Assembly (NCBI RefSeq): GCF_009742825.1
Contig: NZ_WPCE01000005.1
Span: forward strand, 1-45,088
From: Halorubrum sp. CBA1125
GTDB lineage: Archaea; Halobacteriota; Halobacteria; Halobacteriales; Haloferacaceae
DNA: 45,088 nucleotides
Direction of reading: 5' to 3'
Shown: in pieces, positions 8,025 through 15,579 of the stretch
Numbering within the stretch: position 1 is the stretch's first letter
Layout: the number at the start of each line of letters is the position of its first letter
The notes under the pieces: model-generated
Seen by the model: only the letters and a program-made list of their open reading frames with translations
Databases searched by the model: none
Told to the model about the DNA's origin: nothing
Position numbers and translations under genes: made by a program

Positions 8025-9766
8025 CTGAGATCAATTTTAACGACGTGTCGTTCCGTTACACAACCAAACGAGACGTTGCCGCAGTACACGAACTCGATTT
8101 CACGATCGAATCTGGCGAGTTCGTCGGGATCACTGGTCCGAGTGACGCGGGAAAAACGACGCTGGCCAGACTGATCCCGGGATATATTCCTCACTTCTAC
8201 GACGGCCAAATGGCCGGTACCGTTCAGGTTGGAGGCATCGACGTTCGCGAGAGTTCGATGCGAGAACTTTCCGATCAGGTTGGGTTCCTCTTCGAGAATC
8301 CCTTCAATCAGCTAACCGGGGCGAGTATGACAGTTCTCGAGGAGGTCGCGTTCGGTCTCGAACAGATGGGAGTCGAACGCGAGAAGATCTTCGGTCGTGT
8401 CGACGAAGCGCTGGAAACCGTCGGCATCGCAGACCTGATACGACGGAAACCCCAGGAACTGTCGGGGGGACAGTCCCAGCGCGTCGCGATCGCGTCTATC
8501 CTCGCACTCGAACCGGACGTGCTGGTTCTCGACGAACCGACCTCACAACTCGATCCGCACGGCACGGAGGAGGTGTTCCAAGTCCTCGCGAACATGGATC
8601 GGAAGGAGTACACGATGGTCATCATCAGTCACGATCTGGAACGGTTGGTTCCACACCTCGATCGATTGATGGTTGTCGACGGGGGGTCGGTCGCCCTAGA
8701 CGACACGCCACAGAATGTCCTGTCCAGCGACGACGAGGTCATAAATCAGCTCAATGTTCCAGAGAGCATCGAGATCGGAAAGTACCTCCGAGACAAGGGA
8801 CTGGTGTCCCCGGAGAAGCATCTCCCGCTGAGCGTCGCCGACACGGTCGAAGAACTCTCGCCGCATGTTCGCAGATCGGGACGGCCCGAACCGTCAACCA
8901 CCAACGGCGGCGTCGACAGAGACGTCGGACCGGCGTCGAATCCCGCGACTGACGTTGAGGATCCGTTGATTAAGTTCGAGAATGTCGACTATTATTACAA
9001 CAACGAAATCCAGGCGCTTCAGGACATCTCTATCGAAATGGCTGAGGGCTGCGTCTGTGTCATCGGCCAGAACGGTGCCGGCAAAACGACGTTCGTCAAA
9101 CACCTCAACGGACTGTTGAAGCCGACGAATGGGACCGTCTACGTCAACGGAATCGACACACAAGATAACTCTATCGCTCAGCTATCTCGCCACGTTGGGC
9201 TCAGTTTCCAGAACCCAGACGATCAGATCTTCCACGACACCGTTGAGAAGGAGATCCGCTTCGGGCCGAAGAACCTCGGTTACCCCGAAGAGCGAATCGA
9301 CGAACTTGTCGACAGACAACTAGAACGCTTCGAGTTAGAAGACGTCCGCGACGAGGACCCGTACAACCACGGACTCGCAACCCGGAAGCACATCGCCGTC
9401 GCGTCGGTGCTCGCCATGGACACGCCGGTAGTCGTCCTTGACGAGCCAACTGGGGGGCAGGACAAGCCGGGTAACGAACTGCTTGGAGACGTCATTGACG
9501 ATCTAGTCTCCGAGGGAAAACTGGTGATCACCATCACACACGACATCCCCTTCGCGAGAGACCACGCTGATCGTGTGATCGCACTTTGTAATGCGGAAGT
9601 GTTAATAGACGGTTCGCCTCGAGAGGTGTTCAATGAGGGATCTACACTCGCCGAAACGATGGTCGAACCGCCAAAGGTCACTCAGATCGGCAAACAACTC
9701 GATCTGCCACGCACGTTGCTGACGAACGACGAACTCTTCAAGTACGTGGACACTTCGGCCGACTAG
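8021..9766 (+). CDS. Fused double ATPase of an ECF transporter (EcfA-EcfA')
   Basis: A 581-aa protein with two ABC ATPase domains joined by a hydrophilic linker (about 285-315). Domain 1: Walker A GPSDAGKTT (39-47), signature ELSGGQ (about 146-151), Walker B VLVLDEP (about 166-172). Domain 2: Walker A GQNGAGKTT (about 348-356), Walker B VVVLDEP (about 469-475), but the place of the LSGGQ signature reads HGLATRKH, so that signature is degenerate. One weakened composite ATP site is therefore expected, as in many asymmetric ABC pairs. Both domains have the Q-helix features of ECF ATPases, for example SFQNPDDQIF in domain 2. It overlaps ecfT by 4 bases; together they form the energising module. 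Confidence 0.92.
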   Translation: MTEINFNDVSFRYTTKRDVAAVHELDFTIESGEFVGITGPSDAGKTTLARLIPGYIPHFYDGQMAGTVQVGGIDVRESSMRELSDQVGFLFENPFNQLTGASMTVLEEVAFGLEQMGVEREKIFGRVDEALETVGIADLIRRKPQELSGGQSQRVAIASILALEPDVLVLDEPTSQLDPHGTEEVFQVLANMDRKEYTMVIISHDLERLVPHLDRLMVVDGGSVALDDTPQNVLSSDDEVINQLNVPESIEIGKYLRDKGLVSPEKHLPLSVADTVEELSPHVRRSGRPEPSTTNGGVDRDVGPASNPATDVEDPLIKFENVDYYYNNEIQALQDISIEMAEGCVCVIGQNGAGKTTFVKHLNGLLKPTNGTVYVNGIDTQDNSIAQLSRHVGLSFQNPDDQIFHDTVEKEIRFGPKNLGYPEERIDELVDRQLERFELEDVRDEDPYNHGLATRKHIAVASVLAMDTPVVVLDEPTGGQDKPGNELLGDVIDDLVSEGKLVITITHDIPFARDHADRVIALCNAEVLIDGSPREVFNEGSTLAETMVEPPKVTQIGKQLDLPRTLLTNDELFKYVDTSAD

Positions 9767-9847
9767 GCGGATCATCGTCGATATTTTCGGGTGCAGGAGG
9801 ATTGTACTCAGCCGATCCATTCGAGAAGTGGTTGGTGGACTGTCGTT

Positions 9848-10237
9848 TTATTCGAGAAGCGTTTCGCTATCCATCGCGTGCGGAAGGATCTCTGCCATCG
9901 TGTATTTGACGTACCCATCACCTTCGTCAACGACGATCGGGAACTCATCGTCGCAGAACTCCCGCAAACTCTGTCGACACATGCCACAAGGGGCGTTTCC
10001 GGACTGTTGGGCCGACGTTAGCGCGAGGGCATCTAAGTCGGTGTGACCGTCACTGACGGCTTTCGAGAGTGCAACTTCCTCCGCGTGGAGCGTGTTCGTG
10101 TAATTCGCGAACTCAATGTTACAACCCGTGTAGACCACGCCGTCGGTCGTCCGGAGAGCGGCTCCGACCTGGTACTCGGAGTACGGCGCATAAGCTCGGT
10201 CCAGAGCGCGTTCCGCCTCTTCAAGGAGTTTCTCCAT
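9848..10237 (-). CDS. cdd: Cytidine deaminase
   Basis: A 129-aa cytidine/deoxycytidine deaminase, the size of the tetrameric form, converting (deoxy)cytidine to (deoxy)uridine. Zinc-site motifs: TLHAEEVA (H51, catalytic E53) and PCGMCRQ (C84, C87). The first ligand is His, as in the dimeric E. coli enzyme, whereas short tetrameric enzymes usually have Cys; this is an uncommon mix. The APYSEYQVGAAL and GCNIEFANY segments bind substrate in the family. ATG 10237 gives the family length; the open frame extends upstream without homology. It follows the minus-strand NDT gene by 112 bp and probably shares its transcript, consistent with deoxynucleoside salvage. Confidence 0.93.
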   Translation of the reverse strand: MEKLLEEAERALDRAYAPYSEYQVGAALRTTDGVVYTGCNIEFANYTNTLHAEEVALSKAVSDGHTDLDALALTSAQQSGNAPCGMCRQSLREFCDDEFPIVVDEGDGYVKYTMAEILPHAMDSETLLE

Positions 10238-10349
10238 ACCCACTATGGAAGAACTGTCCGTATAACTGTGCCGCAAACATATCAGGTGGTACTTATGTAT
10301 AGAAAGCGGACCTATCAAGATACGTTTCTCGATTTCCGGAAGTCCAGGA

Positions 10350-10778
10350 TCAGTCGGCGTAATCGTTGACCGTTTCAAGGAGTTCCTGTGGGGTTTCAAC
10401 AAGTTCCTCGAGGGGACTGAAGACCATCGCGTTCAGTGGGTCGTTCCGTCGATCCGTCTTCAGCCCGATCGCGGGGATGTCGTTTTCGTGTGCGATGGCG
10501 ATCTCGATTGCAACTCCCTCATCCGGGACCTGTCCGTCGAGGATCGCGGTCAACACGTCCGCCTCCAGCACTTCGTTCCTGTCCACACGAAAAATCTCGT
10601 GTTGAGCCTCTTCTACCGTGTCGAATTCGGGTTGCTGCAGGAGCTTTTTGACACCACCAGTGCCATCGCGCTGGGGGAGAAATGCGGAATGTCCAGCGTC
10701 TTCTAATGCCCCACAGACCCGTTCGTTATACTCTAGTTCTGCTTCACTGAACAACGGAGCTGCGAAGTAGATTCGCAT
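10350..10778 (-). CDS. Nucleoside 2-deoxyribosyltransferase family protein (copy 2)
   Basis: A 142-aa paralogue of the protein at 385-810, sharing MRIYFAAPLF, DGQVPDEGVA, the probable nucleophile E92 (VAIEIAIAHEND) and RNDPLNAMVFSPLEEL. The least alike segment is residues 40-60 (TGGVKKLLQQPEFDTVEEAQ), which in this fold lies near the substrate pocket entrance, so specificity may differ between copies. A TATA-like TTTATATAAT lies about 20-30 bases upstream on the minus strand, so the ATG at 10778 is close to the transcription start. The cytidine deaminase gene is next downstream. Confidence 0.87.
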   Translation of the reverse strand: MRIYFAAPLFSEAELEYNERVCGALEDAGHSAFLPQRDGTGGVKKLLQQPEFDTVEEAQHEIFRVDRNEVLEADVLTAILDGQVPDEGVAIEIAIAHENDIPAIGLKTDRRNDPLNAMVFSPLEELVETPQELLETVNDYAD

Positions 10779-11213
10779 ACTGTTAGAACTTATAACTATT
10801 ATATAAATAATTTTCTCTATTAATCATTTATCATATACATACGCTCAATGTATTTTTCCTCGAATCCATTGTCCGGCCGACAGTCTCATCTCGAGAAATC
10901 CCTCGAAGGCGATCGTTTCCTAGGAGTCACGGAGAACTGATCATGATCCGGACGAACCATCAACTGGAAATTCCGTAGATTTGTCTAGTACGAAATGGAC
11001 GACTCCAACAGGGGAGATACCCACCAACACAGTGACCGTGATATTCCGACTTGGCGAATCTGAGACGTTTACCGGTTCAAACGTACGGCTATCCCGACCT
11101 GTTTATGTCGGGCGGAATCGGCATATTCATTCAATCCGACATTATAAATTCACATATCTATATTATACAATTTTGGGAGCGAACTAAGTACAATTCCCGC
11201 GTGGATCCACATC
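10779..11213. promoter_or_regulatory. Divergent promoter region between copy-2 NDT and the DUF2419 gene
   Basis: This 435-bp gap holds no convincing gene. Its left edge (10783-10815) is very A/T-rich and contains the minus-strand TATA-like element; AGTTATAAG lies between it and the ATG and recurs before the S-component gene (about 13925-13933). Its right edge has CTATATTATACAATTTT (about 11158-11174), a TATA-like element for the plus-strand gene at 11214. Middle part: nothing recognised. Confidence 0.4.
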
Positions 11214-12206
11214 ATGACAGCAAACCGTGTTCGAAGGACTGTTTCGGACGTCCTCTGCTGGTACGATCTCGATCACGTGACCGTTCACGCGGATAGGATC
11301 GAGGCGTTCCTCAAGGATCTGGCGATCGGGCAGGAGGGATCGGACCCATCAGGGCCCCAGGTCCTCAGCGAGGCCGAATACGGTCTCGACACGATCGTCG
11401 ATTACCTGCTCGTGAGCAACTCTCTGAACTTCGTCTATGACGACATCGACACCCAACGGCGGTTCACGACGGAGTACGACGGCGAAATCTGGACTGGGGC
11501 CTACGCGCTGTGGGCGAGCATGCGACGTGCACTGGATGAGGGACGCCCCATCACAGATGGAGAATATCTCCGTACGCTCACTCTGGAAGAAACGAAGGAC
11601 ATCTTCCGTGGTGATCCGCCGATCCCGATGATTCAGGCCCGTCACGAGATCCTCACGAGCATGGGGACTACACTTTGTGACATCGCGGACGGTCACTTTC
11701 ACACCGAGGTGTCTCTGGACGAACCACTCTGGTTGTTCGACGATGGGAACGGGCTCGTGGAGTGGCTGACCTCCGAGTTCCCCCGGGCGTACGGTGACGA
11801 ACGGACATACAGCGGTGACACGGTCTATTTTGACAAGAAAGCACAGCTCTCCGCCGGCATCCTGTACGGTCGGTTCGCCGATAGACCCGGCTTCGAGATC
11901 CCCGATCTGGACGAGCTCACGGTGTTCGCGGATTACCTCATTCCGGCGCTCCTCCGTAACGTGGGGATCCTCGAGTACTCCCCGAGTCTGGCGCGAAAGG
12001 TAGACGAGAAGCGTCCGATCGCCGAAAACAGTCCCGAGGAAGTAGAGATCCGTCTCGCCACGGTCCACGTTGGCGAAAAACTCCTGGAACGGGTCAATGC
12101 CGGGCGGTCGGAGCCGATCACGGCTTACACTCTCGATCAGTTGTTATGGCTAGCCGGACGCGAGCGTGATCTCGTCCACCACTTAACTGAGACCACAGCG
12201 TACTAG
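11214..12206 (+). CDS. Queuosine salvage protein (DUF2419/Qng1-like N-glycosylase)
   Basis: A 330-aa protein recognised as the DUF2419 family, whose characterised members (Qng1) hydrolyse queuosine 5'-phosphate to release queuine. Family landmarks in order: NFVYDD (72-77), IWTGAYALWASMRRAL with GRPITDGEYL (92-119), EETKDIFRG (125-133), LVEWLTSEFP (181-190), DKKAQLSAGILYGRF (207-221), DLDELTVFADYLIP (231-244) and SPEEVEIR (273-280). Length fits. The second Lys of DKKAQ stands where many homologues have KRAQ. Archaea carry archaeosine in tRNA, not queuosine, so a 7-deazapurine nucleotide or nucleoside salvaged from the environment is the likely substrate. It lies between the transport module and the S component, suggesting a joint role. 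Confidence 0.85.
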   Translation: MTANRVRRTVSDVLCWYDLDHVTVHADRIEAFLKDLAIGQEGSDPSGPQVLSEAEYGLDTIVDYLLVSNSLNFVYDDIDTQRRFTTEYDGEIWTGAYALWASMRRALDEGRPITDGEYLRTLTLEETKDIFRGDPPIPMIQARHEILTSMGTTLCDIADGHFHTEVSLDEPLWLFDDGNGLVEWLTSEFPRAYGDERTYSGDTVYFDKKAQLSAGILYGRFADRPGFEIPDLDELTVFADYLIPALLRNVGILEYSPSLARKVDEKRPIAENSPEEVEIRLATVHVGEKLLERVNAGRSEPITAYTLDQLLWLAGRERDLVHHLTETTAY

Positions 12207-12491
12207 TACGTTCGTCACCTCGAACTGTCGGATATTCAATTATTCTTGGAGAGGTTATCGAACGTTCGCAGAAGGGCAACTATGAGTGAACGGATCGCTC
12301 GGGCCCAGACACTGTCGGTGGACAGCCCGGCGTTACCGCCGCTTTCCCCGAAACCGGAGTCCAAAGACGTTGCTGCGCTGGTCACTCATACGACCGGCGA
12401 CGCTGCATCGGCGCCAAGCTAGGGTCGAACCTTCGTCCGTCTGAAATTCGTTCTCGGCAGTAACAAAGGGCCGACATCAGCCCGGACGCTC

Positions 12492-13437
12492 TTACGCAGA
12501 CTGGCGAAAAACATCAGCGGTGAAACAGTTAATGAGTCCGTAGATTGGTGCCCCAGCAAGATTCAGCGTTCGCAGGAAGCCATAGGTCCGAGCGGCCTAT
12601 TCCAAGCCCTGCTTGGACAGACCACGGAACTTCTTGATCCATGGCTCAAACAGCGACCAGAGACACTCCGCTTGGTTGGTGTGAATGCCTTCTTCTGACA
12701 CGTATCTCTCGTCGTACACGACTGATGGTGGTCCCGTTCCAGTTGCTGATACGGCGGATACTCATCAATCCAGACCTCTCCCAACGGCTGGGAGAGGTCT
12801 TCAGCCTCTTTCGATCAATAGCTTGAATTCGTTAGCGAACGTCGTTCCATCCCCGGCAGAGATCACCGAAGCACGTCGCAGCACGCCGCGACGAGCGTCA
12901 TCTCATCGTCCTGCCCACCACTTCAGCGTGTGCGACTACCCCTAGACGACCCGCCGCGGGACAGCCCGTCCCGCGGTGGGTCGCGTCCTTTGAAACTCGA
13001 ACACACCTGCTGACTCTCACCGACCTGTGTTGGCCCGTTGAGAGTATGATCAATACGATCCCAGACGACGTGGAAGCCGCGTTTCAGCGCGGTTTCCACG
13101 TTACGAATCGCCGAGGAAACCGTATTGTTGGCTCGCTCAAGCAGCGAAGCAATCTGGTTGATGCTGAGCAACGAATCAGCGTAGAATGCAAAGCGACGAG
13201 GGACTCACCGGGACGAGTTCCGCATCGTAGAACGGCGTCCCGAGTGTATAGGTACTCATGAAGCCGCAGCCGCGGCGCCAGATACGGTCGAGATCATCCC
13301 ACGTTCGGACAGCTGTGGCTCCACAGTTCAGGAAGGGTGCCCTGGTCCCAGATCGTCTTGAGACGCCGTTCGACGCCCTCGTCGAGCGGCTCGGTCCGAA
13401 ATTCCAAAGTGTCAAGCGACACAAGTTGTTGAACCAT
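12492..13437 (-). pseudogene. IS1595-family (ISXO2-like) transposase, frameshifted
   Basis: Minus-strand pieces in correct order reconstruct a transposase: MVQQLVSLDTLEFRTEPLDE from ATG 13437, ADSLLSINQIASLLERANN and VETALKRGFHVVWDRIDHT near 13160-13060, GEVWIDEYPPYQQLERDH near 12780, then in another frame HTNQAECLWSLFEPWIKKF, an in-frame TAG after QGLE, and RTYGFLRTLNLAGAPIYG ending at TAA 12492. At least two frameshifts and one stop. The Cys-rich N-terminal ribbon is damaged (CPNVG, then stop). It separates the DUF2419 gene from the ECF S component. Between 12207 and 12491 only a 46-codon frame (ATG 12282) is seen, with no homology recognised. Confidence 0.75.
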
Positions 13438-13966
13438 CCCACCTCATGCTACCGATTGTGACCAAACAACCTGCATTCGGCGGGATGCTTTCCGTACGAC
13501 GGAATCTTTTCGCTAGGTTGAACAAGAGCGAATCCGGATAACTGCAACCACCTGAAACGTATCGTGGACAGGCATTTCGGCAACTTCAGTTCGTTTTCGA
13601 CGGTCGGGGCGAGGCGCAATCCGTCCCGCTGACGACCCAAGCCGCCTCCCGGAGATCACACGCCGGCTCACCCAGCAGACAACCCTACCCCTAATGGGCA
13701 GACTGGTGAAGTCGGACAATGAACCGATAGAAACGGAGGAAGTCTCACCAGGGGGATTCGGACGTGAACCGGCTTCTTCCGACGAAGTCAGGTCTTTCCT
13801 CTGCTCCAAAGGCGTGGACGAAACTGTGTCTTGCCTCTTTTCGACCAATTCGTTTGCGTTATTTAGATTATATATGCGCCCGACCCAAGGATACATCAAT
13901 ATTGATTTTCCTGTAATAATACAATAGTTATAAGAAAATTGGTTCAATTCCTTGGTATGAGGTTCC
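13438..13966. promoter_or_regulatory. Gap holding the S-component promoter
   Basis: The right 120 bp (about 13850-13966) is markedly A/T-rich, with ACAATAGTTATAAG at about 13920-13933 as a TATA-like element 33-46 bases before the ATG at 13967. The left 400 bp holds no gene I can support; minus-strand open frames there look like noise. Confidence 0.4.
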
Positions 13967-14620
13967 ATGTCAAGTGAAACTGTAACAGAACAGACGGCCA
14001 ATGTGGAGACATCGTTCATCGGGAGCATATCCGACGAGTTTACAACGTTCGCCTGGGTGCTGATTCCTGTCGCGGTCGGGTTAAACCTGACCGGCGGGTT
14101 TCTCGTCCGCATGCTACGGATCCCGTTGTTCATGGACACGATCGGAACAGTTCTGTTGGCGATCATCGCTGGGCCGTTCGCGGCAGCACTCGCTGGCATA
14201 GTTACCAACCTCGTTCTGGGGGCGATCCAGTCGCCAACGTCGATCCCATTCGCGATCACGCAGGTAGCCATCGCGTTCGCTGCCGGCTACCTCGCATACA
14301 GAGGCTGGTTTAGAATCCTCAACCGAAAGGATTACCTGAAACTGATCGGGGCGGGTATCGTGATCGCGGCCGTATCGACGATCGTCAGCACCCCCATCGT
14401 CGTTCTTGTATTCGGCGGTGTGACCGGAAGTGCAACCAGTGCACTCACCGGATTCTTCTTGGCGACTGGTGCGGGGATCGTCGAAGCGGTGCTGAGCCAG
14501 CAGATCATCACATCACCAACTGATAAGATCGCGACGGTCATCATCTCCGTCTACCTGGCACGCCAGATTCCGACGCGGTACCTCACGAGCAAAGGACACA
14601 GAGCACTCTACGAGGAGTAA
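13967..14620 (+). CDS. ECF transporter substrate-binding (S) component
   Basis: A 217-aa, almost wholly hydrophobic protein with about six membrane segments and the layout of ECF S components: a short polar N-terminus, a Gly/Asn-rich early region (GLNLTGGFLVRMLRIPLF), MDTIGTVLLAIIAGPFAAAL and the Ala-rich ALAGIVTNLVLGAIQSP that packs on EcfT, then a polar C-terminal tail (PTRYLTSKGHRALYEE). It probably pairs with EcfT-EcfA at 7179-9766, the only energising module in the window, although an IS1595 remnant and the cdd/NDT/DUF2419 genes lie between. The subfamily is not one whose substrate I can name; the neighbourhood suggests a nucleoside or nucleobase-like compound, possibly a 7-deazapurine. 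Confidence 0.8.
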   Translation: MSSETVTEQTANVETSFIGSISDEFTTFAWVLIPVAVGLNLTGGFLVRMLRIPLFMDTIGTVLLAIIAGPFAAALAGIVTNLVLGAIQSPTSIPFAITQVAIAFAAGYLAYRGWFRILNRKDYLKLIGAGIVIAAVSTIVSTPIVVLVFGGVTGSATSALTGFFLATGAGIVEAVLSQQIITSPTDKIATVIISVYLARQIPTRYLTSKGHRALYEE

Positions 14621-14697
14621 TCGACGTTCCAGATCCGGAGTATCGTCGATATTCCTCTATGTAAATAAAATGGGCGCGGTGGCTGCAGGAACGGATC

Positions 14698-15056
14698 TCA
14701 GATGATCTCGCTGGGTAACTCGTCGGCCAGTCTGACGCAAGTCCCCTCGACCGTAGGCCCCGCCGTTTCGTCGATATGCCTTGGGGCGGTCAGATAGACG
14801 CAGGCGGCCGCGACGCTCGATGGCGGACAGCCGTTCGTGAGGGTTGTCCCATCGGCGCATTCTGCGCGTTCGTTCGCGCGCCGGCGAATGTGTGGTACTC
14901 TTCAATAACGAATCCGCAGTCCTCGCAGACAGTTTCCTTTATGTTCGTGGTGACGTGTCCTCCATACTCGGGACACTGGTTTGCGCTCGACTCCGTTTGG
15001 ATGTCTTCGTCGAAGCCAGGCTCGTAGCTATCTCTGATTGCCATTGTTCTCACCAT
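14698..15056 (-). pseudogene. TFB remnant: zinc ribbon joined to the C-terminal core
   Basis: From ATG 15056 the minus strand reads MVRTMAIRDSYEPGFDEDI, then a zinc ribbon with one ligand lost (CPEYGG for CPECGG) and an intact CEDCG. A frameshift follows, and near 14830-14760 another frame reads PPSSVAAACVYLTAP, which resembles the TFB core repeat, ending at TGA 14698. About two-thirds of a normal TFB is missing, so this is an internally deleted remnant. Its first 130 bp match the region at 93-222. Confidence 0.65.
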
Positions 15057-15195
15057 GTTCAGGAACTCCCAGTATAGCGAGCCCCTCACCCATCGAAGGA
15101 TAAAAAGACGCTATCGAGTACGGAATTCGGTTCAGCTAGATCGGGACTCAAACGGCAGCGTCTGAGTTACTGTTGTGCACCCCTTTATAAATGAG

Positions 15196-15405
15196 TGCTC
15201 TGTTGAATCCGATGAAGACACGAGGATAACCGATTCACAGCTCCCATTTACTCCCGAATCTACGAGGTTTCAGTTAGCTTCACCAGTCAGTATCTGCTGG
15301 GAAAGACGACCTCACGAAACTCAGAGCTAGAAATCATTCGGAACAGCTGTTCGTCCAGCCAAATCCATGCCTGATCCTGACGCATTCTGTGGATTCAACA
15401 GAGCA
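15196..15405. mobile_element. Second MITE-like element, same inverted-repeat ends
   Basis: TGCTCTGTTGAATCC (15196-15210) and GGATTCAACAGAGCA (15391-15405) form a perfect 15-bp inverted repeat around 210 bp, almost the same size as the element at 6732-6944, but the interior differs. The flanking octamers TAAATGAG and GATAGAAC do not match, so no target duplication is seen; recombination after insertion could explain that. The rest of the 15057-15579 gap holds only the promoter of the MATE gene (CGTTTACAAT at about 15547-15556). Confidence 0.7.
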
Positions 15406-15579
15406 GATAGAACCGGTCCGGACCACCCGCTCCGAGAGATGATAGCAATTCCATCCTAACCCCAGCAGGTGTACAATCACGAGCTGGGTCAGAGCCACTT
15501 GCATGGCTCACTATTCTCGGTAACTTTCCGATGATGAATATCCATACGTTTACAATCCTGCTGTCACAGGCACAGATAT

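Noticed and set aside
12282-12422. 46-codon frame after the DUF2419 gene
   Set aside because: No homology recognised, Pro/Ala/Ser-rich, next to transposase debris; likely chance.
6732-15405. Composite transposon bounded by the two MITEs
   Set aside because: The outer flanks do not match, and the first element has its own complete 8-bp duplication, showing independent insertion.
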